The notes beneath the pieces are model-generated. The model was not told the origin of the DNA. It worked only from the letters and a program-made list of their open reading frames with translations, and ran no database searches. 64,000 nt of DNA, from positions 5,828,001 to 5,892,000 of the forward strand of contig NZ_CP107845.1 of NCBI RefSeq assembly GCF_041431415.1. The letters run 5' to 3'. A program made the position numbers and the translations under genes. The stretch comes from Streptomyces sp. NBC_00513. Lineage in GTDB: Bacteria; Actinomycetota; Actinomycetes; Streptomycetales; Streptomycetaceae. Positions 26,785-34,474 of the stretch are shown here, piece by piece; positions within the stretch are counted from its first letter, which is position 1, and each line of letters starts with the position of its first letter.

Positions 26785-27906
26785 ATGACCGGATTCGCGC
26801 TCGAAGCGGAAGACGAGCAATGGTGCGGGCGGTTGCGCGCACTGTCGACCGAGCGGTTGAGGCCGCTGGCCGAGAAGGGGGAGGCGGGCCGGGTGAACCG
26901 CCCCCTGCTCGCGGCACTGGGTGAAGAGGGCCTGCTGGAGCGGGTGTTCACCTCCGGCGCCCTGCACCTGTGCCTGTTGCGGGAATCCCTCGCCTACGGC
27001 TGTACGGAGGCGGAGACGGCGCTCGCCCTCCAGGGGTTGGGCGCCCACCCGGTGCTGAGCGCCGGCAGCCCGGCCCAGCGGGAGCGCTGGCTGCCCGGCG
27101 TGCGGGAGGGCCGGCTCGTGGCGGCGTTCGCGCTGTCCGAGCCGGGCGCCGGCTCGGACGCGGCCGCGCTGACCCTGGCCGCCGAGCGGGACGGCGAGGG
27201 ATGGCGGCTGCGCGGGGAGAAGCGCTGGATCTCCAACGCCCCGGAGGCGGATTTTTACACCGTCTTCGCCCGAACGGGTGAGGGCTCGGGCTCCAGGGGG
27301 ATCACGGCCTTCCTGGTGCCCGCCGACCGGCCCGGCCTGACGGGCGAGGCCCTGGAGATGCTGTCCCCGCACCCGATCGGCGCGCTGGCCTTCGACGGGG
27401 TGCCGGTCGGGCCGCAGGACGTGCTGGGGGAGCCGGGGCGCGGCTTCCGGGTCGCGATGGACACCTTGAACCGGTTCCGGCCGAGCGTCGGCGCCTTCGC
27501 CGTCGGCATGGCGCGGGCGGCGCTCGACGCGACACTGGCGCACACGGCCGGTCGGGCCGCCTTCGGCGGGGTCCTCGCCGACCTCCAGGCGGTCGCGCAC
27601 CGGGTGGCGGAGATGGCGACCCGCGTGGAGGCGGCCCGCCTGCTGGTCTACGCGGCCGCCGGCGCCTACGACAGCGGCTCGCCCGAGGTCCCGCGACGGG
27701 CGGCCATGGCGAAGCTGCTGGCCACCGAGACCGCCCAGTACGTGGTGGACCACGCGGTCCAACTGCACGGGGCCGTCGCCCTCCAGCGGGGGCACCTCCT
27801 GGAGCACCTGTACCGGGAGGTGCGGGCGCCGCGGATCTACGAGGGGGCCAGCGAGGTGCAGCGCACGATCATCGCGAAGGAGCTCTACCGGGAGGTGGCG
27901 GGATGA
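26785..27906 (+). CDS. Acyl-CoA dehydrogenase
   Basis: 373-residue FAD flavoprotein of the acyl-CoA dehydrogenase family. AFALSEPGAGSDAAALT (FAD/substrate segment, near 115-131), EKRWISNAPEADFYTVFA, and the catalytic Glu in RIYEGASEVQRTIIA near the C-terminus are all present. It is divergent from the ligase and translationally coupled to a RidA gene (ATGA overlap at 27903). Within the cluster it may desaturate the reduced ring-derived CoA ester during onward beta-oxidation; the actual substrate is not readable. ATG at 26785. Confidence 0.92.
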   Translation: MTGFALEAEDEQWCGRLRALSTERLRPLAEKGEAGRVNRPLLAALGEEGLLERVFTSGALHLCLLRESLAYGCTEAETALALQGLGAHPVLSAGSPAQRERWLPGVREGRLVAAFALSEPGAGSDAAALTLAAERDGEGWRLRGEKRWISNAPEADFYTVFARTGEGSGSRGITAFLVPADRPGLTGEALEMLSPHPIGALAFDGVPVGPQDVLGEPGRGFRVAMDTLNRFRPSVGAFAVGMARAALDATLAHTAGRAAFGGVLADLQAVAHRVAEMATRVEAARLLVYAAAGAYDSGSPEVPRRAAMAKLLATETAQYVVDHAVQLHGAVALQRGHLLEHLYREVRAPRIYEGASEVQRTIIAKELYREVAG

Positions 27907-28301
27907 GCCTGGAACGCCACAACCCGCAGGAGCTCTCCCCGGCGACCGGGTTCTCGCACGCCGTGGCCATGACGGGCGGCCGGCTCGTCTTCCTGGCGGG
28001 CCAGACCGCGCTGGACGGTTCCGGCAAGGTCGTGGGCGAGGGCCTGCCGGAACAGTTCGAGCGGGCGCTGTCCAACCTGCTGGCGGCCCTGGCGGCGGCC
28101 GGCGGTACCCCCGGGGGGTTGGCCCGGGTCACCGTCTACGCGGTGGACGTGGCCTCGTATCGCGAACACGCCGGTGAACTGGGCCGCATCTGGCGCCGGT
28201 TGGCCGGGCGCGACTATCCGGCGATGGCCGTCGTCGGCGTGGTCCGGCTCTGGGACGAGGAGGCGCTGGTCGAACTCGACGGCATCGCCGTCCTGCCGTG
28301 A
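27903..28301 (+). CDS. RidA family protein (reactive enamine/imine deaminase)
   Basis: 132-residue YjgF/YER057c/UK114 protein. GGRLVFLAGQTALDGSGKVVG, the region EQFERALSNLLAALAAAGG and LVELDGIAVLP match the trimeric fold, though the canonical Arg of RidA-type deaminases (usually in a C-terminal RxxV segment) is not clear in this copy, so deaminase activity is uncertain. Coupling to the acyl-CoA dehydrogenase suggests it handles an enamine or imine released in aminobenzoate breakdown, in line with RidA-like proteins in other aromatic-amine clusters. Confidence 0.88.
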   Translation: MSLERHNPQELSPATGFSHAVAMTGGRLVFLAGQTALDGSGKVVGEGLPEQFERALSNLLAALAAAGGTPGGLARVTVYAVDVASYREHAGELGRIWRRLAGRDYPAMAVVGVVRLWDEEALVELDGIAVLP

Positions 28302-28384
28302 TTTTGACAGCGACCCAAAGCCGGGGGAGTGTGGTTAAGACCGTTTTGGCATGCTTCGCCACCAACACTCGGAGGTGCATGGAC

Positions 28385-28816
28385 ATGCGCCGTGGGTTCG
28401 TTGCGGCAGCCGTGACAGGGGCGGCCGGGCTCACGCTCGGTCTGATGCCCGTCAGCGGCGCCTTCGCGACAACAAGTCTTCCGCAGGCCGACTGGTGTTC
28501 CGACTCGCGGTACGGAGAGTGGTCCGCCTGCTGCGACCCCGCACGCGGCAACTACCGGCCGGGCTGGTGCTGGGACAACAACGGTCGCAACGAAGGCAAC
28601 TGGCGCGACGCCAGTTACGACCCGAACTGGAACAACTGGAACAACTGGAACGACGGCCGGTACGACAGCCGGTACGACGACGGTTGGCGTGACGGCGGCT
28701 GGAACAACGGCGGCAACGGCGGCTGGAACGACGACTGGCACGACGGCGGCCACGGCTACGACGGCTACCAGGGCAACTGGCACGACAGCGGCTACCGGAA
28801 CGACTGGAACCACTAG
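28385..28816 (+). CDS. Secreted Trp/Asn/Gly/Asp-rich low-complexity protein
   Basis: 143 residues. The signal peptide is MRRGFVAAAVTGAAGLTLGL, with likely cleavage after AFA. A short region with four Cys (WCSDS, SACCD, GWCWDN) comes next, then about 70 residues built from degenerate W-N-N, Y-D-S, W-N-D and G-W repeats, giving near-neutral charge and no clear fold. ATG 28385 is 9 bases after GGAGG; ATG 28379 is too close. TTGACA at 28304 may be part of its promoter. Function unknown; an extracellular or cell-wall role is possible. Confidence 0.65.
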   Translation: MRRGFVAAAVTGAAGLTLGLMPVSGAFATTSLPQADWCSDSRYGEWSACCDPARGNYRPGWCWDNNGRNEGNWRDASYDPNWNNWNNWNDGRYDSRYDDGWRDGGWNNGGNGGWNDDWHDGGHGYDGYQGNWHDSGYRNDWNH

Positions 28817-28853
28817 CCGCCGCCCGCCCCCGCCCGGTGACCGGGCCCCCCGC

Positions 28854-30224
28854 TCACCCCGCCAGGAGGCGGCCCATCCACTCCTCGATGTCCGTCACGG
28901 ACCTCGGCAGGGCGCCCGACATCAGTCGGGCGCCCTGCGCGGTGACCACCAGGTCGTCCTCGATGCGCACGCCGATGCCGCGAAACTCCGCCGGCAGGGT
29001 CTCGTCGTCGGGCTGGAAGTACAGACCCGGCTCCACGGTGAGCACCTGCCCCTCCTCCAGCGTGCCGTCCAGGTAGGTGTCGGCCCGCGCCTTCGCGCAG
29101 TCGTGGACGTCCAGCCCCAGCATGTGCCCGCTGCCGCACAGGGTGTAGCGCCGGTGCAGGTCGCCCGCCGCGTTCTTCAGGACGCCCCACTCGGCGAGCC
29201 CCTCCGCGATCACCCGCATCGCGGCCCGGTGGAAGTCGCGGAAGCCCGCGCCCGGGCGCAGCGCCGCCATCCCCGCGTCCTGCGCGGCCAGGACCAGTTC
29301 GTACACCTGCCGCTGCACCGGCGAGAACCGGCCCGACAGGGGCAGGGTGCGGGTGATGTCCGCCGTGTAGAGGGTGTCCGTCTCGACGCCCGCGTCCAGC
29401 AGCAGCAGTTCGTCGCGGTTCAAGCGGCCGTCGTTGCGGATCCAGTGCAGGACGCAGGCGTGGGCGCCGGACGCGGCGATCGTCTCGTAGCCGGTGCCGT
29501 TCCCCTCCGCCCGGGCGCGCAGGCCGAAGACCCCCTCGATCCAGCGCTCCCCGCGCGGATGGGCCAGCGCGCGCGGCAGCGCCCGAACGACGTCCTCGAA
29601 GCCGGCCGTGGTGTGGTCCACCGCCCGTTGCAGCTGCTCGACCTCCCAGGCGTCCTTGACCAGGCGCAACTCCGAGAGCGCGGTGGCGAGTTCGGGATCG
29701 CGGGAGGCGTCGCGGGCCGGCGGTGAGCCGAGCGTGTCCAGGTGGGCGCAGCGCAGTCCGGTCAGCCGCTCGGTCTCCGCCAGGTCCGGGCGGCGCCCCA
29801 CCCAGAACTCCCCGTACCGGCGGTCCCGGTAGAACTCCTCGTTGCCGTCGGCCCGCGGCGAACGGGGCCGCAGGTACAGCACGGCCTCGTGTCCGTGCGC
29901 ACCGGAGGGTTCCAGCACCAGTACGTGACCCACCTGGTCCTCGCCGGTCAGGCCGGTCAGCCAGGCGTACGCGCTGTGCGGCCGGAAGCGGTGGTCGCAG
30001 TCGTTGGAGCGGACCTTCAACTCGCCCGCCGGGACGATCAGTCGCTCGCCCGGGAAGCGTGCCGAGAGTCGGGCGCGGCGGGCCGGGGTGACGGCGGACG
30101 CCGGCGCGGGACCCCGGTCGGGGAGAGGGGTGGCGGTCCAGTCGGCGGCCATGAAGCGGGACAACTCCGGCGAGACGGGCAGGTCGTGGCTGCCGATGTG
30201 GAGGCCGGAGGGGGTGTCGGTCAC
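28854..30224 (-). CDS. Aminopeptidase P family protein (Xaa-Pro aminopeptidase)
   Basis: 456-residue pita-bread metallopeptidase (M24B) that removes the N-terminal residue from peptides with proline at position 2. The five metal ligands are recognisable: Asp in LLLLDAGVE, Asp in YTADITRT, His in GSGHMLGLDVHD, Glu in LTVEPGLYF and Glu in GVRIEDDLV. No signal peptide, so it is cytoplasmic. GTG at 30224 is preceded by AGGGAG. It is divergent from the collagenase, with the shared promoter/operator 43 bases upstream of its start, so it probably processes imported collagen peptides. Confidence 0.93.
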   Translation of the reverse strand: MTDTPSGLHIGSHDLPVSPELSRFMAADWTATPLPDRGPAPASAVTPARRARLSARFPGERLIVPAGELKVRSNDCDHRFRPHSAYAWLTGLTGEDQVGHVLVLEPSGAHGHEAVLYLRPRSPRADGNEEFYRDRRYGEFWVGRRPDLAETERLTGLRCAHLDTLGSPPARDASRDPELATALSELRLVKDAWEVEQLQRAVDHTTAGFEDVVRALPRALAHPRGERWIEGVFGLRARAEGNGTGYETIAASGAHACVLHWIRNDGRLNRDELLLLDAGVETDTLYTADITRTLPLSGRFSPVQRQVYELVLAAQDAGMAALRPGAGFRDFHRAAMRVIAEGLAEWGVLKNAAGDLHRRYTLCGSGHMLGLDVHDCAKARADTYLDGTLEEGQVLTVEPGLYFQPDDETLPAEFRGIGVRIEDDLVVTAQGARLMSGALPRSVTDIEEWMGRLLAG

Positions 30225-30266
30225 GGGGGCTCCCTGAAGAAGAAGCGAACTGGTGGTCGCACAGGT

Positions 30267-30298
30267 CTTGTCAGTGCAATTTCACATTACTATGTTAC
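30267..30298 (+). promoter_or_regulatory. Promoter/operator of the collagenase gene, identical to 41309-41340
   Basis: A 32-bp block repeated without mismatch at 41309. It includes -35 TTGTCA (30268-30273), a 17-bp spacer and -10 TATGTT (30291-30296). The minus-strand 12-mer GTAACATAGTAA (30298-30287) covering the -10 is a variant of the GTGACAT-NN-TAC element found at other promoters in this locus, so a regulator bound here would block transcription. Confidence 0.75.
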
Positions 30299-30411
30299 AG
30301 CTCACACCGCGGCACGTTAATCCCCGTCAAACGCCGTGTGACGCAGGGCAGTCCACCGCAGGCAGTTCGCGCACCACTTCCCCCACCTCCCCTCCCCACC
30401 AGGAGTTCTCG

Positions 30412-32835
30412 GTGTCCCAGCACAGAGCTGTGCGTACGTCCCTCCTCTCGGCCGCCGTCGCGGTCACGCTCCTCGCCTCCGCCGGGCAGGCCGTGACCCG
30501 GGCGGCCGAGAGCGGCACGACGGTTCCCGCGACCTTCGCGGCCGGCGCCCCCGCCGCGGGCGCCCCCGGCGTCGGCGCGCCGAACCCCTTCGACGAGGTC
30601 GACCGCCTCGCCGACGCCCGGGAGCCCGTACCGGCCCCGGCCACCGCACCCGGCGGCCTCGCCGTCGACAAGGGCGCGATCCCCGGGGCCGCGCGCCCCG
30701 CCACGAAGCCCCTCGACGCGGCCTCGGCCTCGGCCGGCGAGCGCGCGGAGAAGAGCCGCAAGGCGGCCGCCGCCCAGGCCGCGCCCACCACCCGGAACCA
30801 GGCCGTCGCCGTCCCCTGCACCCTCGACGGGATCACCGGCCTCTCGGCGGAACGTTTCGCCGACTTCCTCGGCGACCCGGCCGTCCTCGCCGACGGCTGT
30901 CTGCGCGGCCTCATCTGGACCTGGGACGCCCGCCTCGCGCCCGTCATGTCGGACGCCCACGTCCAGGCGGTCTCCCGCCGGATATCCGCCGCGGCCGCCG
31001 CCCACGACGGCCGCAACTCCTCACACCTGGAGGAGATGTTCACCTACCTGCACGCCGTCGCCTACCACGACTACTCCCGCGACGAGATCGACGTCACCGA
31101 CGCCCCGACCGTCGACGCCATGCGCCGCGCCGTCGCGGACTTCGGCGCCGCCGCCCACACCTTCGACGCCACGCCGACCAACGCCCGCACCCTGCGCGAG
31201 GCCCTCTACGCCGCGAGCGCCCCCGGCCTGCGACAGCACCAACTCGGCCTGATCTCCAAAGTGCTCGCCACCATGGACCCGGCGCACCCCGCGACCAACC
31301 AGGACGCCTCCTGGGGCGGCGCGGCCCTCGCGGCGCTCTCCGTCAACTACCTCGGCGTCTACCCGGGCAACCAGGACGCCGCCTTCCAGGCCGCGGTCTC
31401 CGCCGACCCGGCCTACCGCGCCGTGTTCAAGGCCTTCGGCGGCTACGTCCACCTCAAGGGCGGCGGCAACGCGTGGGTGGCCCGCGACGCGCTCGGCGAG
31501 TACGGCCGCTTCGGCCAGATCGACGCCCTCAAGGGCCAGGTCGTCGCCGACCTCGGCGCCCTGCTGGAACCGGTCCGGTCCGGCTTCGGCAACGGCAGCG
31601 AGCAGTGGGCCAAGATCGTCTCCTGGCTCAACTTCTACGAGGCGTGCAAGCCGTACGGGGTGTGCAAGGAGGACATCGAGAAGCAGCTCTTCCCCTACAC
31701 GTACTCCTACGACAACGGCGCCATCAAGGTCCGCACCGCCCTCGACCGGGCCACGGTCGACCAGCTCTACTACGCGAGCAAGCAGGTCAAGTCCCAGTAC
31801 CACCGGGTGCTCGGCACCGAGCAGCCGCTCGCCGGCGACCCCAACACCACGCTGAACATCGTGCTGTACGCCTCCCGCGCCGACTACGAGAACTACCACC
31901 CCATCCTCACCGGCTACGGCACCAACAACGGCGGCATCTACATCGAGAACGGCGCCACCTTCTACACCTACCAGCGCCGCGTCCCCCAGGACTCCTCCCT
32001 CACGCTGGAGGAGCTGTTCCGCCACGAGTACACGCACTACCTCAACGGCCGCTACGCCGTCCCCGGCTTCTTCGGCGAGGGCCCCTGGTACGAGGGCGAC
32101 CGCACGACCGCCATGGACGAGGGCACGGCCGAGTTCTTCGACGGAGCCACCCGGGACAACGGCATCGCCGTGCGCAAGTCCCTGGTCAAGAGCGTCATCG
32201 CCGACACGGCGGGCGGCGGCCCCCGGATGACCGTGGAGCAGCTGCTCAACGCCACCTACGACGGCGACGGCTTCCGCTTCTACAGCTACGCCGGCACCTT
32301 CTTCGAGTTCCTGTGGACCGAGAAGCCCATGCTGTTGCGCGAGATGTACACCCATCTGCGGGGCGACGACGTCGCCGCGTACGACGCCTGGCGCCACCGG
32401 ACCGGCGCGGACACCTACCTCCAGCGCGATTACAACCGCTTCCTGGACGCGCAGATCGCCAAGGTGGACCAGCTGTACGTGCCGAACACCACCTTCACCG
32501 CCAACGACCGGCTGCGCGACTCCGCGCTCGCCTCGGTGAAGTCGACCTTCGCGACGGCCACGTACAACACCCCGGACTGCGTGGAGAACGGCGAGCCCGG
32601 CAAGCGCCGGTTCACCTGTACCGGCCGGATCACCGCGAACCTGAAGAACTGGCGCAACGAAGACCAGAACTTCAAGGACATGTCCGAGACGGTGGACTAC
32701 TTCCTCCTCGACCGGGCGGGCGCGGCCTCGAACAACCTGGCCGACATGAACTGCTCGTTCGGCCCGGTGGAGATCTGGACCAACAAGGTCGCGGGGACCT
32801 CCCCCTACAGCTGTGAGGGACCGCTGCGCGACTGA
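30412..32835 (+). CDS. Secreted collagenase, peptidase family M9
   Basis: 807 residues. A signal peptide (VRTSLLSAAVAVTLLASAG) and a Pro/Ala-rich spacer precede the M9 N-terminal activator domain (from about residue 140, CTLDGITGLSAERFADFLG). The catalytic domain has zinc motif HEYTH at 538-542 and the third ligand Glu 570 in MDEGTAEFF, 32 residues from the first His, the same spacing as clostridial ColG. Residues after about 710 resemble a short C-terminal accessory region without clear PKD or collagen-binding repeats. GTG at 30412 follows AGGAG; the open frame upstream (to 30253) contains the promoter and is not coding. It should degrade extracellular native collagen. Confidence 0.93.
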   Translation: MSQHRAVRTSLLSAAVAVTLLASAGQAVTRAAESGTTVPATFAAGAPAAGAPGVGAPNPFDEVDRLADAREPVPAPATAPGGLAVDKGAIPGAARPATKPLDAASASAGERAEKSRKAAAAQAAPTTRNQAVAVPCTLDGITGLSAERFADFLGDPAVLADGCLRGLIWTWDARLAPVMSDAHVQAVSRRISAAAAAHDGRNSSHLEEMFTYLHAVAYHDYSRDEIDVTDAPTVDAMRRAVADFGAAAHTFDATPTNARTLREALYAASAPGLRQHQLGLISKVLATMDPAHPATNQDASWGGAALAALSVNYLGVYPGNQDAAFQAAVSADPAYRAVFKAFGGYVHLKGGGNAWVARDALGEYGRFGQIDALKGQVVADLGALLEPVRSGFGNGSEQWAKIVSWLNFYEACKPYGVCKEDIEKQLFPYTYSYDNGAIKVRTALDRATVDQLYYASKQVKSQYHRVLGTEQPLAGDPNTTLNIVLYASRADYENYHPILTGYGTNNGGIYIENGATFYTYQRRVPQDSSLTLEELFRHEYTHYLNGRYAVPGFFGEGPWYEGDRTTAMDEGTAEFFDGATRDNGIAVRKSLVKSVIADTAGGGPRMTVEQLLNATYDGDGFRFYSYAGTFFEFLWTEKPMLLREMYTHLRGDDVAAYDAWRHRTGADTYLQRDYNRFLDAQIAKVDQLYVPNTTFTANDRLRDSALASVKSTFATATYNTPDCVENGEPGKRRFTCTGRITANLKNWRNEDQNFKDMSETVDYFLLDRAGAASNNLADMNCSFGPVEIWTNKVAGTSPYSCEGPLRD

Positions 32836-32911
32836 CCGACGCCGGTGGTCGGTCCCGTCGTGAACGGGGGGCGGGACCGGCCCCGGAGTGCCTAGGCACC
32901 CTATGAAGAAT

Positions 32912-32923
32912 GTGACATATTAC
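32912..32923 (+). promoter_or_regulatory. GTGACAT-type operator overlapping a leaderless start
   Basis: GTGACATATTAC, whose last six bases (TATTAC, 32918-32923) also serve as a plausible -10 box. The GTG start of the next gene is only 4 bases further, with no room for a Shine-Dalgarno, so transcription probably begins at the start codon. Confidence 0.6.
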
Positions 32924-32927
32924 TGCC

Positions 32928-34100
32928 GTGCCCCAGAGACACTCCCTGGACGTCGTCGTCATCGGCGCCGGCGTCGTCGGCGCCGCGTGCGCGTACCACG
33001 CCGGCCGCGCCGGACTCTCCGTGGCCGTCGTGGACCGCGGCCCCGTGGCCGGCGGCACCACCGGCGCCGGCGAGGGCAACCTGCTCGTCTCCGACAAGGA
33101 GGCCGGGCCCGAACTCGACCTGGCCCTGCTGTCGGCGAGGCTGTGGCGCGAACTCGCCGAGGTCCTCCCGCACGCCGTGGAGTACGAGGCCAAGGGCGGA
33201 CTGGTCGTCGCACCGGACGACACCACCCTGAAGGCCCTGCGCGCCTTCGCCCGGGGCCAGCGCGGCGCGGGCGTCGACGCCGTCGAGGTGGGACCGGGGG
33301 AACTGCGCGACCTGGAACCCCATCTGGCCCCGGGGCAGGCGGGCGGCTTCCACTACCCGCAGGACGCCCAGGTCCACCCCGCGCAGGCGGCGGCGCGACT
33401 GCTCGCCGCCTCCGGCGCCCGGGTCCACCTCGGGGAGGAGGTCACCGGGCTCCTCACCGAGGGCGGCCGGGTGTGCGGGGTGCGCACCGGTCGCCGGGAG
33501 CTTCGGGCGCCGGCCGTCGTCAACGCCGCCGGCACCTGGGGCGGGAGGATCGCCGAACTCGCCGGGACCACCCTGCCGGTGCTGCCGCGCCGCGGCTTCG
33601 TCCTGGTGACCGAGCCGCTGCCGAGGGTGGTCCGGCACAAGGTGTACGCCGCCGACTACATCGCGGACGTGGCCAGCGGCTCCGCGGCCCTCCAGTCCTC
33701 GGCGGTCGTCGAGGGCACCCCCTCGGGGCCGGTGCTCATCGGGGCCACCCGGGAGCGGGTCGGCTTCGAACGGGGCCTGTCCACGCGGGCGCTGCACCGG
33801 CTCGCCGCGCAGGCGGCCGCGCTGTTCCCGGTACTGGCCGACGTACGGGTGCTGCGGACCTACCACGGGTTCCGGCCCTACCTGCCCGACCACCTCCCGG
33901 CGATCGGCCCCGACCCCCGGGCCCCCGGGCTGCTGCACGCCTGCGGCCACGAGGGCGCCGGCATCGGCCTGGCGCCGGCCACCGGGCTGCTGATCGCCGC
34001 GGCCCTCACCGGGACCGAACCCCCGCTGGATCCGCGTCCGTTCCGCCCGGACCGGTTCGGCCCCCCGGCCACCGGCGAACCGAAGGAGACCAGGCGATGA
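32928..34100 (+). CDS. FAD-dependent D-amino-acid-oxidase-like subunit (D-hydroxyproline dehydrogenase beta)
   Basis: 390-residue DAO-fold flavoprotein: DVVVIGAGVVGAACAYHAGRAG at the N-terminus, VVNAAGTWGGRIAELAG in the middle and HACGHEGAGIGLAPATG at the end. With the two following genes it forms the alpha/beta/gamma type hydrogen-cyanide-synthase-like dehydrogenase, the arrangement known for cis-4-hydroxy-D-proline dehydrogenase, which oxidises the epimerised amino acid to 1-pyrroline-4-hydroxy-2-carboxylate. GTG at 32928 is the only start before the Rossmann motif and looks leaderless. The stop overlaps the next start (ATGA). Confidence 0.9.
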   Translation: MPQRHSLDVVVIGAGVVGAACAYHAGRAGLSVAVVDRGPVAGGTTGAGEGNLLVSDKEAGPELDLALLSARLWRELAEVLPHAVEYEAKGGLVVAPDDTTLKALRAFARGQRGAGVDAVEVGPGELRDLEPHLAPGQAGGFHYPQDAQVHPAQAAARLLAASGARVHLGEEVTGLLTEGGRVCGVRTGRRELRAPAVVNAAGTWGGRIAELAGTTLPVLPRRGFVLVTEPLPRVVRHKVYAADYIADVASGSAALQSSAVVEGTPSGPVLIGATRERVGFERGLSTRALHRLAAQAAALFPVLADVRVLRTYHGFRPYLPDHLPAIGPDPRAPGLLHACGHEGAGIGLAPATGLLIAAALTGTEPPLDPRPFRPDRFGPPATGEPKETRR

Positions 34101-34474
34101 CCGGCCCCACCGACCCCGACCGCCCGCCGCGCGGCCCCCTGCGCCGGCTGCTTCGCGGCCCCGCCCGGTCGCCCCGCGACCTGGTCGGCGGCGCGCCCCG
34201 GGCCACGTACGTCCTGCGCTTCGACGGCCGCGAACTGCCCGCGAGCGCGGGCCAGAGCATCGCCGCCGCCCTCTGGGGCGCGGGCGTCCTCGCCTGGCGC
34301 ACCACCCGCGAGAACGGCGCGCCGCGCGGGGTGTTCTGCGGGATCGGGAGCTGCCACGACTGCCTCGTCACCGTCAACGGGCGCCCGAACCTGCGCGCCT
34401 GCCTGACCCCGGCCCGCCCCGGGGACACCGTCACCACCCAGGAAGGGACCGGCCGTGCCGAACTCGGCGTCTGA
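34097..34474 (+). CDS. [2Fe-2S]-binding subunit of the D-hydroxyproline dehydrogenase
   Basis: 125 residues. A basic, Pro-rich N-terminal extension precedes a ferredoxin-like domain with the four cluster ligands in VFCGIGSCHDCLVTVNG and the later RACLT (C-x4-C-x2-C-x12-C). It corresponds to the small gamma/HcnA-like subunit that passes electrons between the two flavoprotein subunits. It overlaps both neighbours (4 bases upstream, 20 downstream), showing tight coupling of the three-gene complex. Confidence 0.9.
   Translation: MTGPTDPDRPPRGPLRRLLRGPARSPRDLVGGAPRATYVLRFDGRELPASAGQSIAAALWGAGVLAWRTTRENGAPRGVFCGIGSCHDCLVTVNGRPNLRACLTPARPGDTVTTQEGTGRAELGV

Noticed and set aside
28385..28816. Second cyclophane-type precursor because of W-N-N and W-N-D triplets
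   Set aside because: It has a Sec signal peptide, is far longer than a precursor, and has no radical SAM gene nearby.
30253..30411. N-terminal extension of the collagenase frame to a GTG at 30253
   Set aside because: This stretch contains the shared promoter block and encodes no plausible signal peptide; GTG 30412 has AGGAG and gives a normal secretion signal.
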